The translations under genes were made by a program, and so were the position numbers. This document shows positions 18,082-28,151 of a DNA stretch of 35,503 nt, piece after piece. Source of the stretch: Akkermansiaceae bacterium (lineage in GTDB: Bacteria; Verrucomicrobiota; Verrucomicrobiia; Verrucomicrobiales; Akkermansiaceae); contig JALQTQ010000008.1 of NCBI GenBank assembly GCA_023263995.1, positions 341-35,843 of the forward strand. The letters run 5' to 3'. Each line of letters begins with the position of its first letter. Position 1 is the stretch's first letter. The notes under the pieces were generated by a model. That model was not told the origin of the DNA. It saw only the letters and a program-made list of their open reading frames with translations, and did not search any database.

Positions 18082-19308
18082 TCAAGAACTCGTTCCCCCT
18101 TTGATCTTGCGGGGCGCAGTATCCTCCAAGGCCGCGAGCAATCGTTCCCCCCAGCGCTCTTCGGACAATTCTACGGCCAGTTCCTCGCACGACTCCGCGA
18201 GGCGATTTCGTTCGTCCCGATCCTTCACCAAGGAATCGATGGCCGCCGCCAAGGCCTCTGGATCCCGTTCAGGCACGATCTTCCCTCCCTGCCCTTCCTT
18301 CACCAAGGTCCCCGATGCCCGAGTCGTAATCACCGGGCACCCCGCCATCACCGCTTCATGGACCACGCTCGCACAGCCCTCGGCAAGGGTCGGAAGCACA
18401 AAAAGATCAGCCGTCAAAAATTCCTCGATCATCTGAGACCGGGGAATCCGACCCAAGAAGGTCAGATCCTTCATCAAAGGATGAGAACGCAACTTCTCTG
18501 AAACATTTCCGGCCACCCGAAATTCATAACCACGCCCTGCCAGCTTCCCCGCCGCCATACCGAGATAATGAATCCCTTTCCGCAAATCAGCAGTCCCGGC
18601 AAACAAAACCCGTCCTCGGACCGGCTGGTTCTTCCTTCCCTCAAACGAGACCCCACTTCCGTATGGCACCACCGCAAAGGCCTTCCCTGCAGCTTCCGGG
18701 AAGCTCGCAAGCCCCTCCACCACATTCTCTCCGGGGCACAGCAAAAGATCCGCCTGCGCGATCTCCAGGCGGGTCCTCTCGTCCTCTCGCTCCAAGGCTT
18801 CTTCGTCGTTGCCAGGAGCTTCGATTTCCGGATACCTCCGACGTTCTTCCTCCAAGATCCGGTGGGCGGTAGGCGTGATGAAGACATCCACCACCACCCG
18901 CAACCCCTCCCGCCGTGCAGCCTCCAAGACTTGAGTCCCGTGCTTCTGCATCGCATACAGGGTGTCAGCTCCGGAAAATCCCCACCCAGCCGTGATGCGA
19001 TCAAAGAGATGATCATCCTCAAGGTAGCCACGAGGCATTGGCCCCAAGCGCAGCACTCCCCGAAGACGACGATTCAAGAGAACATCAGTCTGCCGGATTT
19101 TCTCGAGCGGCACCCCAACCGGCACGCGTTGGCCCAGCTTGGCCACCAAGGGATGCCCCCGAAGACCAGGTAAGCGAGGCAATACCCGACCCAAACCTTT
19201 AACCGCCAAAGCATCAGTGTAGAAGGCCGCCAACTTGTCCGCTCCTGCAAGAATTCGCGGAACGGCGTAATGATGACGCGCCCCAATCTGGACAACTGTA
19301 ACTTTCAT
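18082..19308 (-). CDS. Glycosyltransferase family 4
   Basis: 'VLFAGTADLRKGIHYLGMAAGKLAGRGYEFRVAGNVS...ADLFVLPTLAEGCASVVHEAVMAGCPVITTRASG'. Confidence 0.9.
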   Translation of the reverse strand: MKVTVVQIGARHHYAVPRILAGADKLAAFYTDALAVKGLGRVLPRLPGLRGHPLVAKLGQRVPVGVPLEKIRQTDVLLNRRLRGVLRLGPMPRGYLEDDHLFDRITAGWGFSGADTLYAMQKHGTQVLEAARREGLRVVVDVFITPTAHRILEEERRRYPEIEAPGNDEEALEREDERTRLEIAQADLLLCPGENVVEGLASFPEAAGKAFAVVPYGSGVSFEGRKNQPVRGRVLFAGTADLRKGIHYLGMAAGKLAGRGYEFRVAGNVSEKLRSHPLMKDLTFLGRIPRSQMIEEFLTADLFVLPTLAEGCASVVHEAVMAGCPVITTRASGTLVKEGQGGKIVPERDPEALAAAIDSLVKDRDERNRLAESCEELAVELSEERWGERLLAALEDTAPRKIKGGTSS

Positions 19309-19346
19309 TGAATGTGCTGGATTTTTCGCCTGATTGATTTTTCAGC

Positions 19347-20216
19347 CTAAACCTGAGAGCGCGAATAGCGAAGCCAACGCCGATATCCAGACCACGTCAG
19401 CGCCTTCCTGCGCCGCAGGGCCCGGGGAATCCCAAGGAAAGCTTGCCACCACCACAGCGGTTCCCGGACCACCCAGGATGGCCCCCTTTTGCAAGCATAC
19501 CTCGCTTGGGAAAAAGCCCGATAAAACATCATTCCAAGCAAATAGGGAAATGGGCAACGCATCAAAGTACTCCAAAACTCATTCCGGGAATGACGATGAT
19601 GATTCCTCATCTCACTTCGGGTCAGCCCCGAATAATGATGTCGAATCACAACCGCCGGACAAAAGAGAACCTCCCAACCATTGCCAATGCACTGCAAAGC
19701 GTAATCCGGTTCCTCATACATATGAAAGAACATGGGCTCAAATCCCGGGAGTTCGCGGTAAGTCGACACACGCAAACATGCTCCGGAATTGGGAAAGGAA
19801 CGAACCATCTTTTCCTTCCCAAAGTCGGTTTGCTCCAGGCTCTCAGGGTATTCGTCCGTCCTCTGCGGAAACGTGGCAATCGCAACCTCAGGCCGCTCCT
19901 CAAAGAGGGACACCAAGGTCGACAGGCAATCACCTTGCTCAGGATAACTATCATCATCAAGGGCCAAAACAAGCTCCCCGGAAACCTGTTCCATCACTTC
20001 AGCCCGGGAAGCGACCGACCCTTGCGATTCCTCGTGGACAATCAAACGCACCGCAGGAAATTTCTCCCTGACGACCTCCGGAGTCCCGTCAGTGCAACCA
20101 TCAGCGACCACCCAGACCTCATCAGGAGGAGGCTGCAATTCCCCAACCCTGGCAAGGGTCCGCTCCAGCTCGGTCACCCGATTCAGGGTGGTGATCATCA
20201 CGGAAATCTTCATCAC
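19347..20216 (-). CDS. Glycosyltransferase family 2
   Basis: 'MKISVMITTLNRVTELERTLARVGELQPPPDEVWVVADGCTDGTPEVVREKFP...VLALDDDSYPEQGD...EEPDYALQCIGNGWEVLFCP'. Confidence 0.9.
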   Translation of the reverse strand: MMKISVMITTLNRVTELERTLARVGELQPPPDEVWVVADGCTDGTPEVVREKFPAVRLIVHEESQGSVASRAEVMEQVSGELVLALDDDSYPEQGDCLSTLVSLFEERPEVAIATFPQRTDEYPESLEQTDFGKEKMVRSFPNSGACLRVSTYRELPGFEPMFFHMYEEPDYALQCIGNGWEVLFCPAVVIRHHYSGLTRSEMRNHHRHSRNEFWSTLMRCPFPYLLGMMFYRAFSQARYACKRGPSWVVREPLWWWQAFLGIPRALRRRKALTWSGYRRWLRYSRSQV

Positions 20217-21151
20217 TTACGAAAACGCTCCATCCGGCCCCTCACCTTTTGGCCCAAAATCCGGACCTCCTCCTTGATCACGGCAAACCAAGCTCCCAAC
20301 TCTCCCCTGCTTCGTCGATAGTGCTCCAGTCTCGCAATCGTGAAAGGTCGGGAGTAGGCATGACGGTCAAACAGACGGGGCTTCCGGCCGCAAAAATGAC
20401 CGATTCGGGGACGAGCCACTTTTTCCGGAAATCGCCACCCGCAATGGACACAATCAGACTCGAACTCCTCAGTGCCATGATGCATCCAAATGTGCTGAAG
20501 ATCGGTCATTCCCGACTTTATCTCGCCCTTTTGGGATAGCGAATGCACCAAGTAATTGAGGATACCCATGTCACCAAATGCAAAAAGCCCCGGATTGCGG
20601 TCCGAAAGCTCCTTGATTTCCAAGTACCGATCGAAACTAATCGCATTGCGGCGAGCCGCAAAGACCCCTGCTGAAAAATAGGGAAGCCCCTGCCATTTGA
20701 ATTCCGGATCAATTTGTAAGAGCCGGTCCAAATCAAAATAATAGTGCCTCAGCCATCCAGGTGCTTCGATTGACTCTTCCGGAATCGAGATTTCGCTCCA
20801 TAAAATCTGAAAATCGAGGTCGTTCCGGATTTGCTCGAGAAAATCCCCCCACACAATTGCATCAGAATCGAGCCAGACAAAGCGCTCAAAGGGGCCTTCC
20901 CACATCACCACCTGTTTTGCATGGAAGCTTCCACTAAATTCCCGCATTGCCAAGGAGGGCAACTCGGAAACCCTGAGAACAATCAAATCGTATTCGGCCT
21001 CGAGAGCCGAAACATCAACCTCCCCGTCTGCCACCAAACAAATGGGGACCTCGGGCAGATACTGTCGCACACTCGCCAGGGTCGCCTGCACCATGAAACG
21101 GTCCCCGGCATGGCAGCCAGTGATAATTCCAAACGGAGATACAACTTGCAT
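20213..21151 (-). CDS. Putative GT-A-fold (GT8-like) glycosyltransferase
   Basis: 312 aa; 'FERFVWLDSDAIVWGDFLEQI' (DxD-like), 'GLPYFSAGVFAARRNAISFDRYLEI' and 'FGDMGILNYLVH' follow the GT8 order of motifs. ATGA overlap with the downstream GT2. Confidence 0.65.
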   Translation of the reverse strand: MQVVSPFGIITGCHAGDRFMVQATLASVRQYLPEVPICLVADGEVDVSALEAEYDLIVLRVSELPSLAMREFSGSFHAKQVVMWEGPFERFVWLDSDAIVWGDFLEQIRNDLDFQILWSEISIPEESIEAPGWLRHYYFDLDRLLQIDPEFKWQGLPYFSAGVFAARRNAISFDRYLEIKELSDRNPGLFAFGDMGILNYLVHSLSQKGEIKSGMTDLQHIWMHHGTEEFESDCVHCGWRFPEKVARPRIGHFCGRKPRLFDRHAYSRPFTIARLEHYRRSRGELGAWFAVIKEEVRILGQKVRGRMERFRK

Positions 21152-21206
21152 TTTCCTTAAAGCTTCTCAGCATCCACTAAGGATGACTCAAAGGCAAAAC
21201 CAGCAT

Positions 21207-22334
21207 TCAATTCACTTGCTTTCGAGAGCAGGCAGACTGCCGCGCCCATTTTCTCCGCCAATTTTCCACCCTGAGCTCAATCTGTCGGTAAAAAATCCAA
21301 CTGGCACCAAGGGCGACAACGACTGCAACCCCGACCGGGGCAAAAGCCCAGAGCGTATCAGGTCGGAAAAACCGAAGTCCGCCATTCACGATCCGGGTCG
21401 TGAGGGGCTGGTGAATTAAGTAGAGGGTGTAGGAGAAAGTCCCACAAAGCGCGACCGGCCCCAGAAAGCGAACAGCACAAACATTCCGATCAAAGGATTT
21501 CAGGGCCATCAAAACCAAAGAAAAAACAACAGCGACCAAAAACGAGGCCGCCCCCTCCCATCCATGCAAGGACACTGCCAGAATTCCCAAGGCACAAGGA
21601 ATCACGCAGCTCAGTGCGGCAAAAACAGGACGCTCGAGGCGAAAATGCACGAAAAGAAAAACGGCAAGACCACAATAAAAATCAGGCCAATGATTGAGAA
21701 GATAAAAGACTCGAAAGCTTCCCATCCCAACAACTCCCACCACAGCCAAGATCCCTCCGGCAACAACAACCAGATCAAGGCGCTTACATCGCGCTGCCAA
21801 AGAAAGCCCTGCTGCAGTCATTAAATAAAAACCGACCTCATAGACAAGAGTCCAACTGACCCCTAGCACGGGTGGAACGTTCAGATAAGGATGAATCAGA
21901 AACACATCTCCAAGGAGGCCTAACGGGCCGGCCGGAAGACTGGCAACGAGCTTCCCGGCCGAAAAGGGAGAAGCCATCACAGCGACCAGAATCGCGAACA
22001 AACAAGCCGCCCAGTAGGTCGGAAAAATTCGCAAGACCCGGTCGACGGCAAAGTGTCGGGCGGTTTCATTCTTCTTCAGGGTCGCGACACCCTTCACCGA
22101 AATGCAATAGCCACTTAAGACGAAAAAAATGATGACTCCATACCCCCCATACTCCGATAGGAAGACGAAAAATCGAACCACAGGGTGGAGAACCTGATCC
22201 GTTACCGTCATGGGGTAGAACCCATGCCTGAAAACGACGGCTAAGGCTGCAATCCCACGCCAGTGTTCGAGGGACTCATAGCGGTAGCTCTGCCCCGAGT
22301 CCGCGTTTTTCAAAGTTGCTTGGGAAATATTCAT
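21207..22334 (-). CDS. Acyltransferase family 3 (OafA/YrhL-like) membrane protein
   Basis: 'YRYESLEHWRGIAALAVVFRHGFYP...VIIFFVLSGYCISVKGV...RVLRIFPTYWAACLFA...SYTLYLIHQPL' hallmark of acyl_transf_3. Confidence 0.92.
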   Translation of the reverse strand: MNISQATLKNADSGQSYRYESLEHWRGIAALAVVFRHGFYPMTVTDQVLHPVVRFFVFLSEYGGYGVIIFFVLSGYCISVKGVATLKKNETARHFAVDRVLRIFPTYWAACLFAILVAVMASPFSAGKLVASLPAGPLGLLGDVFLIHPYLNVPPVLGVSWTLVYEVGFYLMTAAGLSLAARCKRLDLVVVAGGILAVVGVVGMGSFRVFYLLNHWPDFYCGLAVFLFVHFRLERPVFAALSCVIPCALGILAVSLHGWEGAASFLVAVVFSLVLMALKSFDRNVCAVRFLGPVALCGTFSYTLYLIHQPLTTRIVNGGLRFFRPDTLWAFAPVGVAVVVALGASWIFYRQIELRVENWRRKWARQSACSRKQVN

Positions 22335-22366
22335 ACATCATTTTTCTAGAGCCTACATGAATGCCA

Positions 22367-23521
22367 TCAAAGCGCCTGGTAGATCTTTCCAAGCTTTTCG
22401 GCAACTGAAAGGGCACTGTTTCTTTCCACCAGTTCCCGGATTGCTGTTTTCGGCACCCTTGGCAGAGAGGACAGCATCTCCTCAACTGCCTCCCGTATCG
22501 CTGAGACATCGCCCGGAGGACAGAGTCTTGAAAAAGGCCCTTCCAAGACGGCCTCGGGAATCCCCCCAATCCGATAGCCCACGACGGGCGTTCCACATGA
22601 CAAAGCCTCAACGAAGGTCAACCCGTAACTCTCCATTTTGGATGCACTGACGAAAAGGTCGGCCGCATTGTAAAGTTGCGCTGCCTTCTCCCTGGAATTG
22701 ATTGGGCCGGTGAAGGTGACATCCAATCCTTCTGGAGCCACAATCGTTCCTTCTCCAAAAACAATCACCTTGAGGTGTGCTGCTTTGACTGATGCCAAGA
22801 TTTTAAGGAGGCTTGGAGTGTCCTTGTTCTTGTCGGTCAGGGAAGCACAGCCGGTCGCCACAACCAGGTGCTCTTGCCTGAATCCAAAGGTCCGCCGACA
22901 AAGAGCACGGTCGAGCGGGCGAAAGACCGCAAAGTCAACAGGCGGCGGCAAGATGGAAACATCACACCCATCGGTAATTTTACTCAGGCGCGCAATCCGC
23001 TCCAGCCAGCCACTATTAGCAATAAAATGAACAGGGCGGCCGCGATAGGCTTTGGCTTTTCGCCGAAACTCGTCACGGGCAAAGATCATCTTTGCCGGAA
23101 ATTTGAGAAGCGGACACGAGCGACATCCTCGCGAAAAATCGTCACAACCGTTGTAGACAAAACAACCCCCGCTGAGGTGCCAGAGGTCATGGAGACTGAT
23201 AACGACCTTGATGTGCTTGGGTAAAGAACAGAGCCACCGGGGCACATCAAACCAATCCGCTACCGTATGAAGATGAACTAGATCGACTTCCTGTAAATCG
23301 AGCTGGTCTATGGGCAAAGAAGCACGTCTGGTCCCGTGCCAAGGCCCTTTGGCGAACCTTAAGGTGACCTTTCTCCAAAGACGGTCACTCCAAGACCCCA
23401 GAGCTTCGCGGCGGGTGACAATCTGACTTTGATAACCCTTGGTAACCAATGTTGCACTAAGACACTTGGCGTACTCCCAACTTCCTCCTTCAGGAAAGGT
23501 ATTGAAATGAACGATCTTCAA
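22367..23521 (-). CDS. Glycosyltransferase family 4 (WcaC-like, four-Cys motif)
   Basis: From TTG at 23521: 'LKIVHFNTFPEGGSWEYAKCLSATLVTKGYQSQIV'; 'VVISLHDLWHLSGGCFVYNGCDDFSRGCRSCPLL'; 'DLFVSASKMESYGLTFVEALSCGTPVVGYRIGGIPEAV'. The ORF-track extension to 23734 lies inside the upstream gene. Confidence 0.85.
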   Translation of the reverse strand: MKIVHFNTFPEGGSWEYAKCLSATLVTKGYQSQIVTRREALGSWSDRLWRKVTLRFAKGPWHGTRRASLPIDQLDLQEVDLVHLHTVADWFDVPRWLCSLPKHIKVVISLHDLWHLSGGCFVYNGCDDFSRGCRSCPLLKFPAKMIFARDEFRRKAKAYRGRPVHFIANSGWLERIARLSKITDGCDVSILPPPVDFAVFRPLDRALCRRTFGFRQEHLVVATGCASLTDKNKDTPSLLKILASVKAAHLKVIVFGEGTIVAPEGLDVTFTGPINSREKAAQLYNAADLFVSASKMESYGLTFVEALSCGTPVVGYRIGGIPEAVLEGPFSRLCPPGDVSAIREAVEEMLSSLPRVPKTAIRELVERNSALSVAEKLGKIYQAL

Positions 23522-24597
23522 ATGGACGAATTCTTGGGGAGGAAAAAATCTTTCTCTTTGATTTTTTGGATCTCTCTTTGATAAAGGAAAATCCGAAAGG
23601 GCCCAGCGCAGAAAAAGCGGAGCCAGTATCCTGCCACATGACGAGAAGCAAAGGCCCGGTCTTTCCTGTTTCCAAAACCTGCCAAGATCATTCTTCCGAA
23701 ATGGAGACCTGCTCTTGGCAAGGCGAAAACCCAATTGAAAAAAGAGGAAAGAGCGAAGTGGCCCTGCCCTCTTTCCGGCTTGGGAAGTTGCACCCCAAGT
23801 TCGGTCGCCACCTTTTCAAACAATGCCTGCGATGGTGTCCATGTCCTGGTGATCCACGGGGCTCGATTGGTGAAATGCACAATCCTGGGAGGCACGGCCC
23901 TGGCTTTCCCGTCGAAGGCCCACGAAGGTGTGTTCCAGCTCTGATCGACGGCTGTCCACTGGTTGGCCAACAGGGCATTGAGAGCAGATTGGTCAGCAAA
24001 CGAGGCATACTGACCAAGTCGGCTCAGCAAATCGAGGGAGCGGTTTGTGAAGTCGTTTTCACGAAGGGCATCGAGGTTGAGAACCATTACCCCGGCGTTA
24101 AAATAGGTGGTTACCCCGACAACCTTGCATTCAGTGGCAATTTCCAGGGAATCTTGCGATGGCCTGGTGGTTTCCCAATCCGGGCAGGCCGCAAGCGGAT
24201 TGTTGCCGACGCGAAACTGCCGAAAAATGGCCGTAATATCCTCCAAAACAATGGTGTCTGCATCGAGATACATGACTTCATCGATTTCGTAGAGAATCTC
24301 GGGTAGGGCAAGTCTGAGGTAAGAAGCAAGATGGTAGCGCCGAATTTTAACCGTCCGAAACCGATCTTCGGGAGGTGTCAAGAAACGAACTTGAGCATCC
24401 GTCTTTAGTTCACTGATTTTTGAAACGAAGGTGTCACGATGATCGCGACTCAAGCCAGCATCAAGGATATGAAAATGAGGAGTCACCGAGCCATCCACCG
24501 TTTTCAGGAGGGAGAGAGCCGCGATTTGCAGTCCGGGAGCAAATCGATCATTCGCACAAAGAGCGATGTGAAGATTACTTTGTTTTTGGTTGTTCAA
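23518..24597 (-). CDS. Glycosyltransferase family 8
   Basis: 'HIALCANDRFAPGLQIAALSLLKTV...YEIDEVMYLDADTIVLEDITAIF...TYFNAGVMVLNLDALRENDF...DQSALNALLANQWTAVDQSWN'. Confidence 0.9.
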   Translation of the reverse strand: MNNQKQSNLHIALCANDRFAPGLQIAALSLLKTVDGSVTPHFHILDAGLSRDHRDTFVSKISELKTDAQVRFLTPPEDRFRTVKIRRYHLASYLRLALPEILYEIDEVMYLDADTIVLEDITAIFRQFRVGNNPLAACPDWETTRPSQDSLEIATECKVVGVTTYFNAGVMVLNLDALRENDFTNRSLDLLSRLGQYASFADQSALNALLANQWTAVDQSWNTPSWAFDGKARAVPPRIVHFTNRAPWITRTWTPSQALFEKVATELGVQLPKPERGQGHFALSSFFNWVFALPRAGLHFGRMILAGFGNRKDRAFASRHVAGYWLRFFCAGPFRIFLYQREIQKIKEKDFFLPKNSSI

Positions 24598-24629
24598 GTC
24601 ATTGAAATTTTTAAGCTTGCCGCGTGTTG

Positions 24630-25793
24630 TTAATCTTTTCTTGAGCGACTCCCTAAATTGCGGATTAGATTTTCAAAATCTTCTTTGATTATCCTTGGAT
24701 TCAAGTTCTCCCTGATCTCTTGCAAAGTTTTTGTGACCGCTATTCTTTGAGCATCACAAGACTCAGCCAGCATCTTGATCTCTTGAATCACCTTTTCAGG
24801 ATCCTCACTGGTTACGGTGAGATGGTAACCGTTCACGTGGGCCCAGCGAATGGCCGAACAATCGTCGGGACCCCACACAATCAGTGGCTTCCCGAGTTGG
24901 GCGAATTCGATCAATTTTGACGGAAAACTGGTCCGCATCCGGCGGCGCATTTTCGGGTCGAAGACCATCGGTACGATAAAGGCATCGGCGGTTCGCAACC
25001 AATCGTTGAATTCGTCGCGTGGAGCAAAGGGGAGTAACCTCCCTTCTTGGGTCATCGCTTCGATGAATTCACGATCCCACTCGGGATTGGCGCCTCGAGC
25101 CTGAATGAGAAGTTCAGGGTGATTCAACGATTCACGAATCAGGGACTCCATCATCGGGCCGTATTCCCCAAGGGTCCCGGAATAGATCACTTTGAACTCA
25201 GAAGAGATTATATTTTTTTCTTCTTTCCCTGCTCCTATTTGGCCGTCATCGGAGACCGGAGGAAGCACGACAGCATTCCGATGAGGACCCAGTTCTTCTT
25301 TCATTCCTTCGCAGATACAAAGGGCGAGATCTGCCCCCTGGTAAAGCTCTCGGAAGTGCCGCTCCAACAAGGGGCGGAAACATCTTGGCACGTCTGCAAG
25401 ATCGGGCCACCAGTCCTGAAACCAGACCACCACGGGCAGATGGTGTCGGCGAGCAAAGCGTTGAGCCGTATGACAAGCATCTCCATGGGCCACGGTCAGG
25501 ACCACCGTGGTTTGACTTGGATCAACTTCTCGAGGAAGGTGCTCATCCAGCCAACGGCCTTTCCATAAACTCCAGAGGACCTCGCTCCATCTTCCCAGGG
25601 CGATTTTCTTCAATTGGCCAATCCCACGACGTATGAGCGAGCGAAAAGTACGGCGGCCTGGTTCGGCACCGTAAATCTCAAGGTCGATCCACGGCTGGCT
25701 GACAAGGTGACGGTGCAGAACGATTGGCCCCGCGCTGGTCGGCTCGGGGCGAACCGAAGAAATCACGATGATGCGTATTTTTTCTGCAGACAT
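24630..25793 (-). CDS. Glycosyltransferase family 4-like
   Basis: 'VIYSGTLGEYGPMMESLIRESL...FPSKLIEFAQLGKPLIVWGPDDCSAIRWA'; 1-nt overlap (TGATG) with the downstream gene. Confidence 0.78.
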   Translation of the reverse strand: MSAEKIRIIVISSVRPEPTSAGPIVLHRHLVSQPWIDLEIYGAEPGRRTFRSLIRRGIGQLKKIALGRWSEVLWSLWKGRWLDEHLPREVDPSQTTVVLTVAHGDACHTAQRFARRHHLPVVVWFQDWWPDLADVPRCFRPLLERHFRELYQGADLALCICEGMKEELGPHRNAVVLPPVSDDGQIGAGKEEKNIISSEFKVIYSGTLGEYGPMMESLIRESLNHPELLIQARGANPEWDREFIEAMTQEGRLLPFAPRDEFNDWLRTADAFIVPMVFDPKMRRRMRTSFPSKLIEFAQLGKPLIVWGPDDCSAIRWAHVNGYHLTVTSEDPEKVIQEIKMLAESCDAQRIAVTKTLQEIRENLNPRIIKEDFENLIRNLGSRSRKD

Positions 25794-27070
25794 CAGGGCA
25801 AAGCAGGCACTTCTATTTTAGCATGGCCGCTCGATTGCAGGAGTGATTGATAGAGCTTACGATACTTTTTGGCATTTTGGGCATAGGTAAATTCATCGAC
25901 CACCATCGCGCGACCGGATTGTCCAAGTTGTTGGGCGAACTGCGAGTTGCCAAGGAGTTGGCGAATGGCTGATGAAAGTGCACGCGAGTCTTTTTTCGGA
26001 ACCAGAAGCCCGGTTTTTTCGGACCGGACCATGTCCGGGATGCCCCCGACCTCGAAGGCCACCACTGGCACGGCACAAGCCAATGCTTCAAGAGCGGTCT
26101 GACCAAAGGCTTCTTCGAGCGAAGGCATGACAAAGAGATCCGCCGCATTGTATGTCAAAGCCATCAAGTGCTCCGAATCAATGTGTCCCAAGTGGAGATG
26201 TGGGACTGTCTCAAGAGCCTTCGGGAAACTGCGTCCCCAAGTGAGAAGGAAAGGCTTCTCTGGCAGTCCTTCCATCGCCTCCACCAAATGCTTCATCCCC
26301 TTCCTTTCATCCGTCACTGAGGCCGCACAGAAAGCGACCACCGGGAGATGATCGGGAATGCCGAAGGCGTGACGCGAAGCCTGACGGTCCAAAGGTTGGT
26401 AAACCGCGGTATCAAGTCCGTAGTGAATCACGCTCACGGGATAGTCCTTGAGGAGGCCACTCGCCTTGGCCTGTTCAGCAATCCAGCGGCTGTCGGCAAC
26501 AAAATGCAGCGATCCGGCTGGACGACGGGCGAAAGCCTCTTCCCGGCGGAGCCAGGCGCGACGCGAGAAGTCATTTTCACCAGGATTCGCCAAAAGCGGG
26601 CAGTGCCCACAGCTTTCCCTGAAGTTGACACAGTCCCCAGCATAGGAACAACCACCAGTGAACCACGACATTTCATGGAGGGTCACCACGACCGGGATAG
26701 AGGGGTCGAGAGCCCGAAAGAAACTGGGATGATCAAGGAAACCTTGGCTGAATTGGACATTGATAAGATCGCACTCCGGAATCCCGGCTCTTTCCTGTCC
26801 CCCGTGTTCCGAGCGATCATCGAAAAGCTCGCCAAGAAACCCGGCCCGCTTTTGTTGGGATGCCAGGTAATAACGTCGCAGGAGCCGCCGGAGCCGCCCG
26901 GAAATCCCGGCGGGGGGACAATGAGCCATGACTGCTGGATCGGCCGTTTCTTTATGCCTGACCCACATCCGCGAATCCACTCCGGCCCGCAGGAGGGCTT
27001 GGTGCTGACGGTAAGCCGCAATACAGGCACCACCTTGCCGATCATAATGAGAGATCTGCAGAATTCTCAT
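25793..27070 (-). CDS. Glycosyltransferase family 4 (WcaC-like, four-Cys motif)
   Basis: From ATG 27070: 'MRILQISHYDRQGGACIAAYRQHQALLRAG'; 'VVVTLHEMSWFTGGCSYAGDCVNFRESCGHCPLL'; 'DLFVMPSLEEAFGQTALEALACAVPVVAFEVGGIPDMV'. Confidence 0.9.
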   Translation of the reverse strand: MRILQISHYDRQGGACIAAYRQHQALLRAGVDSRMWVRHKETADPAVMAHCPPAGISGRLRRLLRRYYLASQQKRAGFLGELFDDRSEHGGQERAGIPECDLINVQFSQGFLDHPSFFRALDPSIPVVVTLHEMSWFTGGCSYAGDCVNFRESCGHCPLLANPGENDFSRRAWLRREEAFARRPAGSLHFVADSRWIAEQAKASGLLKDYPVSVIHYGLDTAVYQPLDRQASRHAFGIPDHLPVVAFCAASVTDERKGMKHLVEAMEGLPEKPFLLTWGRSFPKALETVPHLHLGHIDSEHLMALTYNAADLFVMPSLEEAFGQTALEALACAVPVVAFEVGGIPDMVRSEKTGLLVPKKDSRALSSAIRQLLGNSQFAQQLGQSGRAMVVDEFTYAQNAKKYRKLYQSLLQSSGHAKIEVPALP

Positions 27071-27074
27071 GAGC

Positions 27075-28100
27075 CTATAAAAACCTCCTCCACGCCAACC
27101 GCCATACTCCGGCCCCCACTTGCCAATCACTTTTCGCGATCTTCAAGCACTGACGCAGAATGTTGAAACCACGCTCCCAGATTGCGGTATCGAGGGCTTT
27201 GATCAATCGCAGGCGCAGCCGCTTGAGCGACGCCCCCCCTGTCCCTCCCTTTTTAGCCCACCGAATCAACGTCGCGGTTATTTTGGTCAGATCCTCGGAA
27301 CCCGTTTTCTGACCCCCAACGAACAGGGACGAAACCCCCAACAAGGCGGCCGAAACTGAGGTGTCGACTTCTTCGTGAAAAAGCGCCCTGCAATGATCAT
27401 GGTGAATCCGGATGAGGTTCTCGCAGTGAGCTGTTCGCTTTTCCTGATCCTGGGAAAGGCCGCTTTCGTGAAGACGATACCGCAGCAGGATTTCTGGGAG
27501 ATTTCGAATTTGAGTCTGCGTGACAGCGCGAGACCAGAGGTCGTAATCCTCGCCAGAGAATTGCTCTCGCCCTCGAATCGTCGGCGAGCCATACCAGTCC
27601 AAACTCTCGAGGACGGACTTTCGGAGCATCACGGTCGGATGCCAAAGCGGACACCCAAAAAAGAGACTCCAGGCAATTTCCTCATGGGTTTCGGGCTTTC
27701 GGAGAGGCTCCGCGGGAAGGGCCGCCCCCTTCGAATCGATCGGTTCGACCTGAGTCCCCAAAATGCCAACCTCGGGATGCTTGCGGAGGAAGGCGAGCTG
27801 CGCCTCCAGCCGATTGGGCAGGGCGATATCGTCGGCATCCATTCTCGCCACCAGATCAGTCGTGACCTTTCCCCCTCCGTGATTCAGGGCCCCTGCAATC
27901 GATTCGGGACGCGGCGGACTGGTGATAACGATGCGCGAGTCTCGGTAAGTCTCCAGGATTTCCCGGGTCCGGTCACTGGAATGATTGTCGATGATAATGA
28001 ATTCAAAGTCCTCAAAGGTTTGGGCGAGGATGCTCTCAACTGCTTGGCGCAGATAGGCCTCGCCATTGCGAACCGACATGAGAACACTGACCTCGGGCAT
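27075..28100 (-). CDS. Glycosyltransferase family 2
   Basis: 'MPEVSVLMSVRNGEAYLRQAVESILAQTFEDFEFIIIDNHSSDRTREILETY...VARMDADDIALPNRLEAQLAFLRKHPEVGILGT'. Confidence 0.92.
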   Translation of the reverse strand: MPEVSVLMSVRNGEAYLRQAVESILAQTFEDFEFIIIDNHSSDRTREILETYRDSRIVITSPPRPESIAGALNHGGGKVTTDLVARMDADDIALPNRLEAQLAFLRKHPEVGILGTQVEPIDSKGAALPAEPLRKPETHEEIAWSLFFGCPLWHPTVMLRKSVLESLDWYGSPTIRGREQFSGEDYDLWSRAVTQTQIRNLPEILLRYRLHESGLSQDQEKRTAHCENLIRIHHDHCRALFHEEVDTSVSAALLGVSSLFVGGQKTGSEDLTKITATLIRWAKKGGTGGASLKRLRLRLIKALDTAIWERGFNILRQCLKIAKSDWQVGAGVWRLAWRRFL

Positions 28101-28151
28101 GGCTCCAATGAGTCGTGATAGCGAAAGACGAAAAAAAGGCCAAAGTCCACG

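Noticed and set aside
19443-20321. 292-aa + strand ORF
   Set aside because: Antisense shadow of the GT2 gene at 19347-20216; Pro/His/Arg-rich, low-information translation.
23566-24306. 246-aa + strand ORF
   Set aside because: Antisense to the GT8 gene, whose motifs (DAD, NAGVMVLN) are clear.
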